Shown here piece after piece: positions 42,674 to 52,573 of a DNA stretch of 64,000 nt. The stretch is from Chitinophaga polysaccharea (lineage in GTDB: Bacteria; Bacteroidota; Bacteroidia; Chitinophagales; Chitinophagaceae): assembly GCF_007829335.1 (NCBI RefSeq), contig NZ_VIWO01000004.1:372001-436000 (forward strand). Direction: 5' to 3'. The translations under genes were made by a program, and so were the position numbers. Under the pieces are notes generated by a model. That model was not told where the DNA came from. It did not search any database and saw nothing but the letters and a program-made list of their open reading frames with translations. Every line of letters starts with the position of its first letter. Positions within the stretch are counted from its first letter, which is position 1.

Positions 42674-45085
42674 ATGATATCTGCGATGTTGAAAAACTAT
42701 TTGAAAACAGCCTGGCAAAATTTGCGTGGTAATAAAGCCTATGTCGCCATTAACACAATTGGGTTAGCGGTAGGCATCGCAGCCTGCCTGCTTATCTTCT
42801 TATTAATTCAATATGAAACAAGCTTTGATAATTTCCATAAAAACAAAGACCGCATTTATAGGGTGGTATCAGCTACCCAAACCCCGCAAGGCGTGAATTA
42901 TTCGAAAGCCAGCGCCTTTCCAGTGGCAGAGGCGCTGCAAATAGATTACCCGCAACTGGAACACGTAGCCCGCGTATATGGACGGGAGAATAAGCAGATA
43001 ACGTTGCCCAATGATAAAGTGGATGCTACGCAAAAGAAATTCAAGGAGAATGTATTTTTTGCCGAACCTGAATTTTTCGACATATTTAATTTTCCGTTCC
43101 TGGCGGGTGATGCAAAAACGGCGCTATCGGAGCCAAATACAGTGGTACTTACAGCGGAAAGAGCCGATAAGTATTTCGGGGATTGGCATACCGCTATAGG
43201 GAAGTTCATTAAGTACGATAATGGCCAGCTTTGTAAGGTAACTGGTATTCTGGCAGATATTCCGGTTAATACAGATTTCCCGTTACAGGTGGTGTTTTCC
43301 TTTAAATCTGCCGGCCAGGAAGACATTTTAAGGGACTGGGCAGGCCTTGACGGATCTTTAAACACGTTTGTCGTGCTGCCCAAAAACATGTCGGCACAGC
43401 AATTCGATAATGATCTTAAAACTTTTGTAAAAAGGCATACGCCTGTTGAATATGCCAACCAGGGCTATCAATTGCAGCCGTTGAGCGGTATACACTATGA
43501 CAGTGAATTCGGGACCTACACGAGGGGGACCTTCAGTAGGAAGCTGATTACTGCCTTGGCTTTAATAGGTTTATTCCTTTTAGTGATTGCCTGTATAAAT
43601 TTTATCAATCTTGCTACAGCCCAATCCATCACCCGTTCAAAAGAAGTTGGAATCCGGAAGGTATTAGGCAGCAGCAAAAAGCAGCTGGTGATGCAGTTTC
43701 TGAGCGAAACTTTTCTCATTACATTTGCTTCGGTCGTACTGGCCATCATCTTTGCATTCCTTGCATTGCCCTTGTTTAATAACCTCCTGCAAACACCATT
43801 GGCTGTACAGCCCAATTTCCAGCTGATGCTATTCTTATTCGGTATACTCATTGCCGTTACCCTGTTATCAGGCGTTTATCCTGCCATTATTCTATCAGGG
43901 TATAATCCTATCACCGCCCTGAAGAGTAAATTTGCCAGTACGAAGGCGGGCGGACTTTCGGTGAGGCGGGCGCTGGTTGTTTTTCAGTTTGCTACTGCGC
44001 AAGCCCTGATTATAGGAACATTAGTGGTGGTAAGCCAGATGAACTTTTTCCGGAACGCCCCCCTGGGTTTTGATAAGGAGGCCGTTGTGATAGTACCCAT
44101 GGCTAATGATACCGCACGCCTGTCGAAAACGGATGCATTGAAAATGGAGTTGGAGCAACTGCCCGGGATAAAGAGTGTGAGTGTCAGCGCGTTTAGCCCG
44201 ATAGATAAAGCGGGTTGGGACAGTGATTTTAAATTTGATAATGCAGTGAAGAAATCAGGCTTCAAAACGGAGTTTAAATGGGCCGATGCCGATTACTTTA
44301 AAACGTATAATATCCGGTTTGTTGCGGGGGCACCGTATACCCAGGCAGATACTGTAAATGGGTTTGTGGTAAATGAACTGATGGTGAAAAAATTGGGGTT
44401 TAAAAATCCGGAGGATGTTCTCGGGAAGAAAATAAGTTTTTTTGATGGAAATATGGTAGCGCCTATTGTGGGCGTAGTAAAGGATTTTAACGGCAGCTCC
44501 CTGGAAAAGGAAAGAACGCCTATCGCGCTTGGTTCTTACAAATTGGTATGCGGGTTAATGAATATAAAGATAGCACCGCAACGTGCGCAGGAAACGTTGG
44601 CAGCCATAGAAAGGATTTGGTCAAAAGCCTATCCCGATTTTATCTACGAGTACCAGTTCCTCGATGATAAGATTACCAGCCTTTACAAACGGGAAAGCCA
44701 GCTCTCTCAATTGTATCAAATATTTGCAGGCATCGCCATATTTATTTCCTGTCTTGGTTTATATGGCTTCGTGTCCTTCATGGCAGTGCGGCGCACCAAA
44801 GAAGTTGGTATCAGGAAGGTAATGGGGGCATCCGTCCTCAACATCGTTTATTTAATTTCTAAAGAATTTACCCTGCTTATTGGTATTGCCTTTTTAATTG
44901 CCAGCCCACTGGCCTATTATTTTATGCATCGGTGGCTGCAGAATTTTGCCTACAGGATAGAAATAGGCATTGGGATATTCCTATCTACTATTCTGATTGC
45001 CGAAATTATTGCATGGCTCACCGTGGGCTACCAGGCAATAAAGGCCGCAGTGGCCAACCCGGTGAAGAGCCTGAGAGCGGAATGA
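42674..45085 (+). CDS. MacB/FtsX-type ABC transporter permease
   Basis: This protein has about 803 residues; the ATGs at 42674 and 42686 (MLKNYLKTAWQNLRGNK) are both plausible and the TTG at 42659 is not. It has the duplicated MacB/FtsX layout of Bacteroidota: one N-terminal membrane segment (YVAINTIGLAVGIAACLLIF), a large periplasmic domain, three membrane segments, then the second FtsX half with CLGLYGFVSFMAVRRTKEVG and GASVLNIVYLISKEFTLLIG. Such permeases pair with a separate ATPase, not encoded here, and often export peptides, lipids or antibiotics. It appears to be a single-gene unit. Confidence 0.88.
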   Translation: MISAMLKNYLKTAWQNLRGNKAYVAINTIGLAVGIAACLLIFLLIQYETSFDNFHKNKDRIYRVVSATQTPQGVNYSKASAFPVAEALQIDYPQLEHVARVYGRENKQITLPNDKVDATQKKFKENVFFAEPEFFDIFNFPFLAGDAKTALSEPNTVVLTAERADKYFGDWHTAIGKFIKYDNGQLCKVTGILADIPVNTDFPLQVVFSFKSAGQEDILRDWAGLDGSLNTFVVLPKNMSAQQFDNDLKTFVKRHTPVEYANQGYQLQPLSGIHYDSEFGTYTRGTFSRKLITALALIGLFLLVIACINFINLATAQSITRSKEVGIRKVLGSSKKQLVMQFLSETFLITFASVVLAIIFAFLALPLFNNLLQTPLAVQPNFQLMLFLFGILIAVTLLSGVYPAIILSGYNPITALKSKFASTKAGGLSVRRALVVFQFATAQALIIGTLVVVSQMNFFRNAPLGFDKEAVVIVPMANDTARLSKTDALKMELEQLPGIKSVSVSAFSPIDKAGWDSDFKFDNAVKKSGFKTEFKWADADYFKTYNIRFVAGAPYTQADTVNGFVVNELMVKKLGFKNPEDVLGKKISFFDGNMVAPIVGVVKDFNGSSLEKERTPIALGSYKLVCGLMNIKIAPQRAQETLAAIERIWSKAYPDFIYEYQFLDDKITSLYKRESQLSQLYQIFAGIAIFISCLGLYGFVSFMAVRRTKEVGIRKVMGASVLNIVYLISKEFTLLIGIAFLIASPLAYYFMHRWLQNFAYRIEIGIGIFLSTILIAEIIAWLTVGYQAIKAAVANPVKSLRAE

Positions 45086-45174
45086 TGATGGGTGGATGCC
45101 AATATTTTGCCTAACAGTTTTTATTTTCCATGTGATATGTAGTAATTTGCGCCATCCAACTACGGTATAGCATT

Positions 45175-45954
45175 ATGGCACTGATAAATATCAATGGAAT
45201 CAAACTGAATATAGCTGTCAAAGGAACAGGTAGCCCTGTGATCCTGGTACACGGCGTGGGTGGCCAGCATGGACATCTGTCCTCCCTGATCGACCGGCTT
45301 TCTTCACAGTTCAAAACGATTGCCTTCGACTGCCGCGGGCATGGGGAGTCGGACAAACCCGCGCAGTATACCCTGGGAGATCATGTGAAGGATGTTATTG
45401 GAATAATGGACTATTTTGAATTGCCCGTTACCTCCTTACTGGGGATTTCTATGGGCTCTTATATTGCCCAGGGTGTGGGTATTGCCGCGCGGGAGAGAAT
45501 TGATAAGCTGATCCTGACGGTTCCTAAATCCAATGGCCTTACCTCGTCCGTGCACCGGCTGATGGGCGAACATGCTGCTGCGCTGCAGGGATTGAGTTTA
45601 CATGACATTTTTTCCTACCTCTTGCCGTATTTTACTTACGATGCGGAAGCTATGAGAGCGCATATGGAGATATTTGACACGCAGTTATCTCCAGAGGAAT
45701 TTGCGGTTGCCAACAAAGCATTAGCAGGCTTTGATTTTAGAGAAGAGCTGTACAAAGTCACCGCGGAAACATTGGTGATCAGCGGGAAATATGATGGACT
45801 CAATTCGCCGGAGGAAGGAAGAGAATGCGCCAGGCTGATTCCCCGGGCCAATTTTATCGAAATGCCCTATTCCGGTCATGCACCCATGTACGAAGAGCCC
45901 GAAGCTTACATGAAAGCAGTGGAAACTTTCTTGTTAAAGGCGCCGCTTCCTTAA
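45175..45954 (+). CDS. Alpha/beta-fold hydrolase
   Basis: The protein has 259 residues. The oxyanion-hole region is VILVHGVGGQHGHLSSL, the nucleophile elbow is LLGISMGSYIAQG (GxSxG), the acid is probably Asp in SGKYDGLNSPEE, and the catalytic His is in PYSGHAPMYEEPEAYM. The substrate is unknown; it could be an esterase, lactonase or C-C hydrolase. It is a single plus-strand gene between the permease and a bidirectional terminator. Confidence 0.88.
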   Translation: MALININGIKLNIAVKGTGSPVILVHGVGGQHGHLSSLIDRLSSQFKTIAFDCRGHGESDKPAQYTLGDHVKDVIGIMDYFELPVTSLLGISMGSYIAQGVGIAARERIDKLILTVPKSNGLTSSVHRLMGEHAAALQGLSLHDIFSYLLPYFTYDAEAMRAHMEIFDTQLSPEEFAVANKALAGFDFREELYKVTAETLVISGKYDGLNSPEEGRECARLIPRANFIEMPYSGHAPMYEEPEAYMKAVETFLLKAPLP

Positions 45955-46019
45955 TTTCCCTTTCTCGTAAATACTTTTCAGCAATACGAAAACAACCCGG
46001 TCTGCAGGAAATATACCGC

Positions 46020-46043
46020 CCCGGAAGGTGAGTGCCTTCCGGG
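46020..46043. terminator. Bidirectional terminator
   Basis: CCCGGAAGG (46020-46028) and CCTTCCGGG (46035-46043) form a perfect 9-bp GC-rich stem with a 6-base loop between the convergent hydrolase gene and the peptide-secretion operon. It marks the 3' end of that operon. Confidence 0.7.
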
Positions 46044-46054
46044 CATTTCGATTG

Positions 46055-47275
46055 TCATTTGCTCAAAATAAGTTCCTGTAAAGTATTGAATCCGTCAGTA
46101 CCATAGCCGCTGAAAATAATTTCACCTTTTTTATTAATAATCATGTAAGTGGGATAGTGTGTAATATCGAGTTCGCCTATAATGGTATTCTTATACTTCG
46201 ACATGTCGGCAAATACCTGCGGCCATTCTATCTTGTTCTTCAGAAAAATATCTTTTGCTTTATCTGTTCGTTCGGGTTTGTCGACGCATATACTAAGGAA
46301 ATTGAATTTGTCCCTTGTCTGATTATGTAATGCCTTTAATGCCGGCAGCTTTTCTATACATGGGTTACACCAGGTACCCCAGAAATCGACGACCAGCTGA
46401 TTGGAAGGGTTTTTGAAGTAAGGGGCAAGTATTTTTAGTGAATTTGGAGATAACTGTATGGGTTGCAAGCTATCTTTTAAACGATGTAAATATGCATATT
46501 GCCAGTTATGATCGATGCTGTCGATTCGATATAGTTTTGAGCTTACGCTGAATGTATCCCCTATTTTATACTCATCTTTGTAGCATACATTTTTTATTAT
46601 TTTGTTCTGATGAAATGCCCCATTCTCGATGATTTTAATATTTAAACCAATGCTATCGGGAGATGAATATTTTTGTTTGGAAAAGTAAAGATGGGCGTTG
46701 GAAAATTCGGCGATTCTCGTTTTTTCATAAGAAATAAATAGGGGCATTTGATTTAGCCGGTTGTCATAAAAAGTAAGATTCTTGTTCTTAATCGGCATAA
46801 GATAGAATTCTAATGGTACTTTTATTACCTTGTTATTGATGCAGTAAGGATAATTTATGGTTATTCTTGGGATGGCGCTGCCCGGGACGTTTTCCTTGGT
46901 CCACTTTTTTAAAGAGTCTATGAGATAAGATAAATTAATTTCCTTGTCAAGGTCAAGTAACGGGTTACAGCGCCTTAGCAGGGATACTGTTAATGTATCA
47001 TGTTGACGCCTGGTTAGAATATATAGTGCATCCGGGAGTTTGGGGCAGTTGGCCCGTTCCCTTTGCATCTCCCATTTCCACAGAATGCTGTCCGGCATTG
47101 AATTATCCGTTCCCCATATCTGATCTGCCTCTGTCATAAATATATTTAGTGGACCATCCTGGAGGTTTTTCAACGTATCCAACCGAATAGCCATTTCCGG
47201 ATATGTTTGCTGAGCCTTAGACGAAAAGCCACAGAGTACGGTGCCCAAAAATACTATGAATCTCAAATAATACAT
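46055..47275 (-). CDS. Exported TlpA/ResA-like thioredoxin, peptide cassette 1
   Basis: The protein has 406 residues from the ATG at 47275 (MYYLRFIVFLGTVLCGFSS), with a signal peptide ending near SSKAQQ; an upstream start at 47362 is rejected because the signal would be buried. A long N-terminal region of unknown fold precedes a C-terminal thioredoxin domain with VVDFWGTWCNPCIEKLPALK (WCNPC) and the cis-Pro ITHYPTYMIINKKGEI. It is the last gene of the peptide operon and lies 110 bp past the precursor gene. The counterpart in cassette 2 occupies the same place. A role in thiol-disulfide handling of the six-cysteine peptides is inferred. Confidence 0.85.
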   Translation of the reverse strand: MYYLRFIVFLGTVLCGFSSKAQQTYPEMAIRLDTLKNLQDGPLNIFMTEADQIWGTDNSMPDSILWKWEMQRERANCPKLPDALYILTRRQHDTLTVSLLRRCNPLLDLDKEINLSYLIDSLKKWTKENVPGSAIPRITINYPYCINNKVIKVPLEFYLMPIKNKNLTFYDNRLNQMPLFISYEKTRIAEFSNAHLYFSKQKYSSPDSIGLNIKIIENGAFHQNKIIKNVCYKDEYKIGDTFSVSSKLYRIDSIDHNWQYAYLHRLKDSLQPIQLSPNSLKILAPYFKNPSNQLVVDFWGTWCNPCIEKLPALKALHNQTRDKFNFLSICVDKPERTDKAKDIFLKNKIEWPQVFADMSKYKNTIIGELDITHYPTYMIINKKGEIIFSGYGTDGFNTLQELILSK

Positions 47276-47385
47276 TATTAATGGTGTTTTAGCTAGAAAA
47301 GTAAGCATCTTCTGTCTCTCAATAAATAAGAAACAAAAGATGCTGATGTAATGTTCAGACAAGATGATGCCTTATCATATACTGC

Positions 47386-47637
47386 TTAAGACTTACAGGT
47401 GTGCGAATCCCCATCACACTTTACACCAATGGTAAAGGTGTGAGTATCGTCCCAAATAAAGGAGCAATCTCCGGTGGGACTTGAACAGGAAACAGATCCA
47501 TTTGCACAGTTCTGTGTATAAGTGCAACTTCCCGTTCCACTGCCGCTTCCATCACCGCCCATTACATTTTTCAATTGTTCCCTGGTGAGCAGTTCTTTGG
47601 CGCCCAGATCCAGCGCGGTTAATTTCAATTTTTTCAT
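47386..47637 (-). CDS. Double-glycine leader precursor peptide 1, six cysteines
   Basis: The peptide has 83 residues. Residues 1-28 form a leader ending ...REQLKNVMGG, a C39-type cleavage site after G28, as in Bacteroidota GG-leader natural-product precursors. The 55-residue core starts DGSGSGTGSC, holds cysteines at 38, 44, 51, 58, 74 and 81, and has 18 Ser/Thr residues. There is no lanthipeptide, radical-SAM or YcaO enzyme nearby, so disulfides and possibly glycosylation are the expected modifications. The exporter with C39 peptidase and HlyD partner lie upstream in the same operon. The mature activity (bacteriocin, signal or other) is unknown. Confidence 0.85.
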   Translation of the reverse strand: MKKLKLTALDLGAKELLTREQLKNVMGGDGSGSGTGSCTYTQNCANGSVSCSSPTGDCSFIWDDTHTFTIGVKCDGDSHTCKS

Positions 47638-47735
47638 GTTTCAATTTTTTTGGTTTAAGAATAACGACGCGTTTTAAATGTGCGCCGAACAAATCTACAG
47701 GGTTTCATTCCGGTATATTCGAAACGAAAAAATTG

Positions 47736-48065
47736 TTACTCCTTGCAGATCTCAAAAACGGCTCCAGGTGAAAAGCAGAGATTTTCTACGGTGTTCATTG
47801 TTTTGAGTTGATTTCTTTCCAATACTTCTCCATACCTGAGAAATAAACAACTGATCATTTCCCCATCTTCCTCGTAAAAATAGGTCCTTTTAGTACGGTC
47901 ATATTTTATAGGAAAGCCCATGGCTTTCATTTCCATCAGGATTTCAGAGAGGGTAGTTTTGCTGATATTGTTCCGCCGGGCAAACGATTCGAGGTCCCCG
48001 GTGGCTTTATGCCGGATCACGTAGTCGATGTATTGTATTCTTTTGAAATGTTTTATGATTGCCAT
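47736..48065 (-). CDS. Small helix-turn-helix protein, peptide cassette 1
   Basis: The protein has 109 residues from the ATG at 48065 (MAIIKHFKRIQYIDYVIRH), chosen because the paralogue at 58583 starts at the same point. An HTH is visible in ATGDLESFARRNNISKTTLS and EILMEMKAMGFPIKYDR, followed by TYFYEEDGEM. It ends LCFSPGAVFEICKE, matching the end of its paralogue. It is likely a DNA-binding regulator of the adjacent precursor gene, which begins 98 bp downstream. Function is inferred from fold and position. Confidence 0.78.
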   Translation of the reverse strand: MAIIKHFKRIQYIDYVIRHKATGDLESFARRNNISKTTLSEILMEMKAMGFPIKYDRTKRTYFYEEDGEMISCLFLRYGEVLERNQLKTMNTVENLCFSPGAVFEICKE

Positions 48066-48089
48066 TTGCAATAATTTGTGGGTTGTTAA

Positions 48090-49442
48090 CTATTTCGAAC
48101 CAACGGAAGTATATTTGACTGCGTTGTTGATAAGACGGTCCATTAACCGGGTATTCCGGGTAATTACAATGGCCTGCGCCTGTAGCCCGGTTTTGTAAGC
48201 CACAGCCAAATGATTGTTGGTGACCAACCCATTGTCCAGCCTCACGGTTGCCATAAATCCACTGTCGGAGGCTACCTTTGATACATAGTTGACGGTAGCC
48301 TTTACAAAGCCGGCTTCCTGGTAGGGGTAGGCTTCAAAGCGTAACTGTACCGCCTGCCCGGTGTCTACCTTTCCGAGGTTGGCCTGTGGTAATTGCAGCT
48401 CCGCAAAGTATTGACTTCCCCCGGGGTCGATATAGCCAATTGTTTTTCCCTGGAGTAAGAATTGGTTTTCCTGCAGTGGGGTGGTATATACTACTTCCCC
48501 CGCGATGGGGGCTATAATGATATATTTTCTTTTCCACTCATCAACGATGTTTTTTAACGATTGTAAGGCTTGCTGGAAAAGTACTTTCTGCTGTAAATAA
48601 TCATGTTTTAACTGGTCCATCTCCTTTATTTTATCTCTTTTTTGGGCATCATTGGAAAGGAGGGTGATGTTTAGCTGGGGAATGCCCATTTTCTTGTTAA
48701 CCAATTTGCTTTTCTCAACTCTGAATTCTTCTTTGGCGATCACCTTACCCTCAAATAATTCCTTGTTCATATTAAAGCTTTCTTCCGCCAGTTGCTCATC
48801 TTGTTTCATTAATTCCAGCTGTTGCTGGAGTGTTTGCCGGGTCTGGTCCATCGTTTCCACATCCAGCTGCAAGGTGGCCGTTTTCCTGGCGTAGAATCCA
48901 TTAACAATATAGTCGTCAAATTTTTGCAGGGCTGTTATGAAATCGCCATACGGCTGTTGGATTTCACCCAGGTTATTATATTGCCTGGAGAAGCAATGAA
49001 CCACTTTCTCAAATTGCCCGCGGTTAAGTAAGGAGATACCGCTATCTATCTGCAACGATAGTTGCAGAATATCCTGGTGATTGGCATTACTTTCCATTAG
49101 CCCCAGCACTTCGTTTTTTAGCACTTTTTTCCTGTTGAAGGTTAACAGGGATACCAGTCGTCCTTCTTGCCTGACAATAATTTCCTTGGGTGCATTGGTG
49201 GCCGTTAATATGGCACGGGCCTCTATGATGTCAGGATATTTTATAAACCAGGTAATGGAGAACAGGAAAACCAGGATGAGCAAAAACAGGTATAATGCCC
49301 ATTTTTCCAGGAAGCCGGGTTTGCGGCTGATAATTTCCTGCACCATTTCCGAGCGCTGGGCGATGTGGTACACCGTTTCGCCCATGCCAGCGTCGGCGGG
49401 AAGAGCAGGTGTGGTATGATTGTTTAAGACTTCGTCAATCAT
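48090..49442 (-). CDS. HlyD-type periplasmic adaptor of the peptide exporter
   Basis: This 450-residue protein has a cytoplasmic N-terminus, one membrane anchor (KWALYLFLLILVFLFSITWF, about 50-70), a lipoyl/barrel-sandwich half (AILTATNAPKEIIVRQEGRL), a long coiled-coil region (about 170-310) and a second half (YIIIAPIAGEVVYTTPLQEN, then GQAVQLRFEAYPYQEAGF). It matches the HlyD family adaptors that link C39 ABC exporters to an outer-membrane channel. It lies 15 bp after the ABC exporter gene. No TolC-like gene is in the window. Confidence 0.92.
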   Translation of the reverse strand: MIDEVLNNHTTPALPADAGMGETVYHIAQRSEMVQEIISRKPGFLEKWALYLFLLILVFLFSITWFIKYPDIIEARAILTATNAPKEIIVRQEGRLVSLLTFNRKKVLKNEVLGLMESNANHQDILQLSLQIDSGISLLNRGQFEKVVHCFSRQYNNLGEIQQPYGDFITALQKFDDYIVNGFYARKTATLQLDVETMDQTRQTLQQQLELMKQDEQLAEESFNMNKELFEGKVIAKEEFRVEKSKLVNKKMGIPQLNITLLSNDAQKRDKIKEMDQLKHDYLQQKVLFQQALQSLKNIVDEWKRKYIIIAPIAGEVVYTTPLQENQFLLQGKTIGYIDPGGSQYFAELQLPQANLGKVDTGQAVQLRFEAYPYQEAGFVKATVNYVSKVASDSGFMATVRLDNGLVTNNHLAVAYKTGLQAQAIVITRNTRLMDRLINNAVKYTSVGSK

Positions 49443-49457
49443 CGTTCATGTTTTTTA

Positions 49458-51644
49458 TTACATACCTAGTTCCAACTGGTTTTTGACCAGCTCATAATAC
49501 ATTCCTTTGCTTTCTGTTAGAGAAGCATGGGTACCTTCTTCTACTATTTTCCCATTGTGGAGAACGATTATTTTATGCGCATTTTTAACCGTGCTGAGTC
49601 GGTGTGCCACTACCACCACCGTTCTGCCGTGGAAGAACCGTTCTAAATTTTCTACAATCGCTTTTTCATTGTTGGCGTCAAGTGCGTTGGTCGCTTCATC
49701 AAAAAAGAGATACTGTGGATTTTTATATATGGCCCGGGCTATTAAGAGCCGTTGCCGCTGGCCCTGGCTTACGCCTGCGCCTTCCGCGCCCAAAAGCGTG
49801 TTGAAGCCATTGGGCAAGGTTTCTATGAAGGGAAGGATATTGGCGATTTTGCAACTTCTGATTAACCTGTCATGATCAACATACTCATCACTCACCGCAA
49901 TATTCCGGGCAATGGTATCATTGAAAATGTATCCATCCTGTAATACCGCTCCGCATTGCCTTCGCCAGAAAGAGGGGCTGATATACTTGAAGTTATTTTC
50001 TCCCACTTTTATTTCCCCTTCGTATTGCTCATAAACCTTCAACAGTAATTTAATTAACGTGGTTTTACCGCTGCCGCTGGCGCCCACTATGGCGGTTACA
50101 CGGCCATCAGGGATAGTCAGGGTCAAATCTTCCAGTACAGGATCATTACCGGCGGCAGGATAGGTAAACGACAAGTGGTTGATTTTTATCGCATGCTTTT
50201 CCGGGAGCTCGGCGATAAATGATTTAGTAACAGGCTCTTCATCTTCCATATTATGTACCTCATTTAGCCGCTCCATACTTATTTTGGCATCCTGTATACT
50301 TTGTGATAACCCGATGAATTGTTGTACCGGTCCGCTTAATTGACCAATGATATATTGGATGGCGATCATAGCGCCAAAAGTCAGCTGCCCCTGTACCACC
50401 AGTTGCGCCACCGTAAAACTGATGATGATATCTTTTCCCTGGGTAATGAATAGTGCCCCGGCCGACTGCCACTGCCCATAATTGAGGCTTTTGAAGGTAA
50501 GCTTGAAAACTTTTGCCTGTATATTTTCCCATTCCCATCTTTTCAGGTGTTCAGCATTATTTAGCCGTATTTCCTGCATACCTTGCACCAGTTGCAGCGT
50601 AGCATTATTTTCCTTAGCAGAAATATGAAATGATTCATAGTTGATCTTCCGCCTTATCTTCATAAACAACCGGATCCAGAGGAAGTATAAGGTACTTCCC
50701 AGCGAAAAGATCAGGAATAACGGCACACTATAGGTGATCAGGATGATAGCATATAAGAAAAAATTGAACACAGAGAAGATGGTGCTCAGTGCCTGGCCGG
50801 TCAGAAAACTCTGTATTTGTTTATTGTCGCCAATGCGCTGGATGGTATCTCCCGTGTGATGGGCGTCGAAATAGGCCAGGGGGAGCCTGGTCAACTTTAT
50901 CCAGAAATCTGACAGGATGGAGATGTTCACCGTATTGGATATACGCAACTGCAACCGGCTCCTGATGAATTCTATCACGTTGCTGCTGAAAGTAAGCGTG
51001 AGCTGGGCTATAAGTACAATGGTGATGTATTGCATATTGCGGGTATTGATCCCTGTATCTACCATGCTCTGGGTAAGAAAGGGGAGTATCAGCTGTAACA
51101 GCGATCCGATTAACAGCGATATAAATACCTGGGTAATGGGCCACCTGCTGGAACGGAGATAACGGGTAATAATGCTCCAGTTCAGTTTATTTTCCTTTTC
51201 TCCCTCTTCTTCATAAAATGCTGTAGAAGGCTCCAGTAGCAGCACGGTACCAGCCTCTTCTTCTCCATTTTTCTTATTTGATAACCAGTAGGTTAGAAAT
51301 TCCTTATTGGAATAGTTAATGATCCCCCTGGCGGGGTCCGCAATCTGCGCTTTTCGCTTGTTGATAGATACCAGTACCACAAAATGGTTTTGGTTCCAAT
51401 GCAATATAGAAGGATGGGCTATCGTCAATAGTTTGTTGTGGGATATCTGAACGCCACGTGTTCTGAAGCCTATTTTTTCTGCAGTTTCGCTAATGCCCAG
51501 CAATGATACACCCTGCTTACTGAAGCCCGCTTTTTGACGAATGGTATCGGCATTGTAATGCCGGCCATAGTGTTTGGCTACCATTCGCAGGCAAGTGGGC
51601 CCACAGTCCATTGCATTCAGTTGTTTATAAAAGGGAAAACTCAT
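49458..51644 (-). CDS. C39 peptidase-domain ABC exporter
   Basis: The protein has 728 residues. The N-terminal C39 peptidase has its catalytic Cys14 (QLNAMDCGPTCLRMVAKHYG), His in NQNHFVVL and Asp in IADPARG. Six membrane segments follow (about 165-440). The nucleotide-binding domain has Walker A GASGSGKTTL, signature GVSQGQRQRLLIARA, Walker B YLFFDEATNALD and the H-loop VVVAHRLSTV. It should remove double-glycine leaders and export the mature peptide. It is complete in active-site residues. The adaptor gene follows directly. Confidence 0.95.
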   Translation of the reverse strand: MSFPFYKQLNAMDCGPTCLRMVAKHYGRHYNADTIRQKAGFSKQGVSLLGISETAEKIGFRTRGVQISHNKLLTIAHPSILHWNQNHFVVLVSINKRKAQIADPARGIINYSNKEFLTYWLSNKKNGEEEAGTVLLLEPSTAFYEEEGEKENKLNWSIITRYLRSSRWPITQVFISLLIGSLLQLILPFLTQSMVDTGINTRNMQYITIVLIAQLTLTFSSNVIEFIRSRLQLRISNTVNISILSDFWIKLTRLPLAYFDAHHTGDTIQRIGDNKQIQSFLTGQALSTIFSVFNFFLYAIILITYSVPLFLIFSLGSTLYFLWIRLFMKIRRKINYESFHISAKENNATLQLVQGMQEIRLNNAEHLKRWEWENIQAKVFKLTFKSLNYGQWQSAGALFITQGKDIIISFTVAQLVVQGQLTFGAMIAIQYIIGQLSGPVQQFIGLSQSIQDAKISMERLNEVHNMEDEEPVTKSFIAELPEKHAIKINHLSFTYPAAGNDPVLEDLTLTIPDGRVTAIVGASGSGKTTLIKLLLKVYEQYEGEIKVGENNFKYISPSFWRRQCGAVLQDGYIFNDTIARNIAVSDEYVDHDRLIRSCKIANILPFIETLPNGFNTLLGAEGAGVSQGQRQRLLIARAIYKNPQYLFFDEATNALDANNEKAIVENLERFFHGRTVVVVAHRLSTVKNAHKIIVLHNGKIVEEGTHASLTESKGMYYELVKNQLELGM

Positions 51645-51673
51645 TATCTATTTAATATTTGATATAGAAATCA

Positions 51674-52543
51674 TTACAACAGGCATTCTTTTAAAACATC
51701 TTTTTCGTTAACTGCCATCCAGATGATATTTAGCGGATTTAAATCCGTTAGAAACCTTTTCTTTTGTTGTTTTATATATTTAATCCTTTGGCGATATTCG
51801 TCATTTTGTATCATTTCGATCATACGCGCCGCCGCCTCCAGCGGCTCTTTTACGTTAACTCTGACAAATGCCCGTTCATCAATAAAGTTTTCCAGGTTCA
51901 GACATCCGTCATAAAAGCAGAGCGTTTCGGTAATAAGCGGGTCTACGATTTTTTCAGTGAAGTAGCCATTTTCAAAAGAGTTCTCGCTAATGAAGTGGTA
52001 TTTATAGGACCATAGCCCATCATATTTTTGTACGATTTCCCCTTTGTATTTGGTTAGCTGCTCATGAAAACTGCTACCATAATTTTTCCCCCATATATCC
52101 AGTCCCTCTTCAATGACCTGATCGAGGACATTGACCATTCGAAGACGATAAAAATGACCTTCCATGAAATTGAGGTCGCTGGTAACGCAGGAAAACAACT
52201 TAGTTTTCCGGATACGGATGCCGTTGCCACCGTGTTGACGGGGCCCATATATTTCCGCCGGCCAAAAGGGCAAGGGCAGGTACATGGCCTCCGTACGTGC
52301 GCAAGGGTTATCATGCCTGTTGGAAGACGCCGGGGGCTCTGTCAGGAAAGTAATGGCTTTCCTGCTGTCGTACCCCGGGAAGTCTTTATGGGGCCTGGTT
52401 AGAATAACCAGCCTGTCATAGTCGTCGTCTGCAACAAACTCCACATTTTTCCATGATAATTTTCCTCTGCCATACCGCTTTAATGTATCCAGGTAGTTTG
52501 TATCATGCTCCCAAAAACAGGTGACCCTTACTTTTATTTTCAT
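51674..52543 (-). CDS. GT10-like (fucosyltransferase-fold) glycosyltransferase
   Basis: The protein has 289 residues. The C-terminal half carries the GT10 donor-binding pattern YKYHFISENSFENGYFTEKI, followed by VDPLITETLCFYDGCLNLEN, as in alpha-1,3-fucosyltransferases (FxxEN..xDYVTEK type). The N-terminal half (FWEHDTNYLDTLKRYGRGKL) is the acceptor domain and is divergent. Such enzymes act on sugars or, rarely, on proteins in the cytoplasm. Being in a peptide operon, it may modify the precursor, but an envelope glycan remains possible. It lies 29 bp before the exporter gene. Confidence 0.75.
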   Translation of the reverse strand: MKIKVRVTCFWEHDTNYLDTLKRYGRGKLSWKNVEFVADDDYDRLVILTRPHKDFPGYDSRKAITFLTEPPASSNRHDNPCARTEAMYLPLPFWPAEIYGPRQHGGNGIRIRKTKLFSCVTSDLNFMEGHFYRLRMVNVLDQVIEEGLDIWGKNYGSSFHEQLTKYKGEIVQKYDGLWSYKYHFISENSFENGYFTEKIVDPLITETLCFYDGCLNLENFIDERAFVRVNVKEPLEAAARMIEMIQNDEYRQRIKYIKQQKKRFLTDLNPLNIIWMAVNEKDVLKECLL

Positions 52544-52573
52544 ATTATATTTTGAAATTTATTTCCTGATACA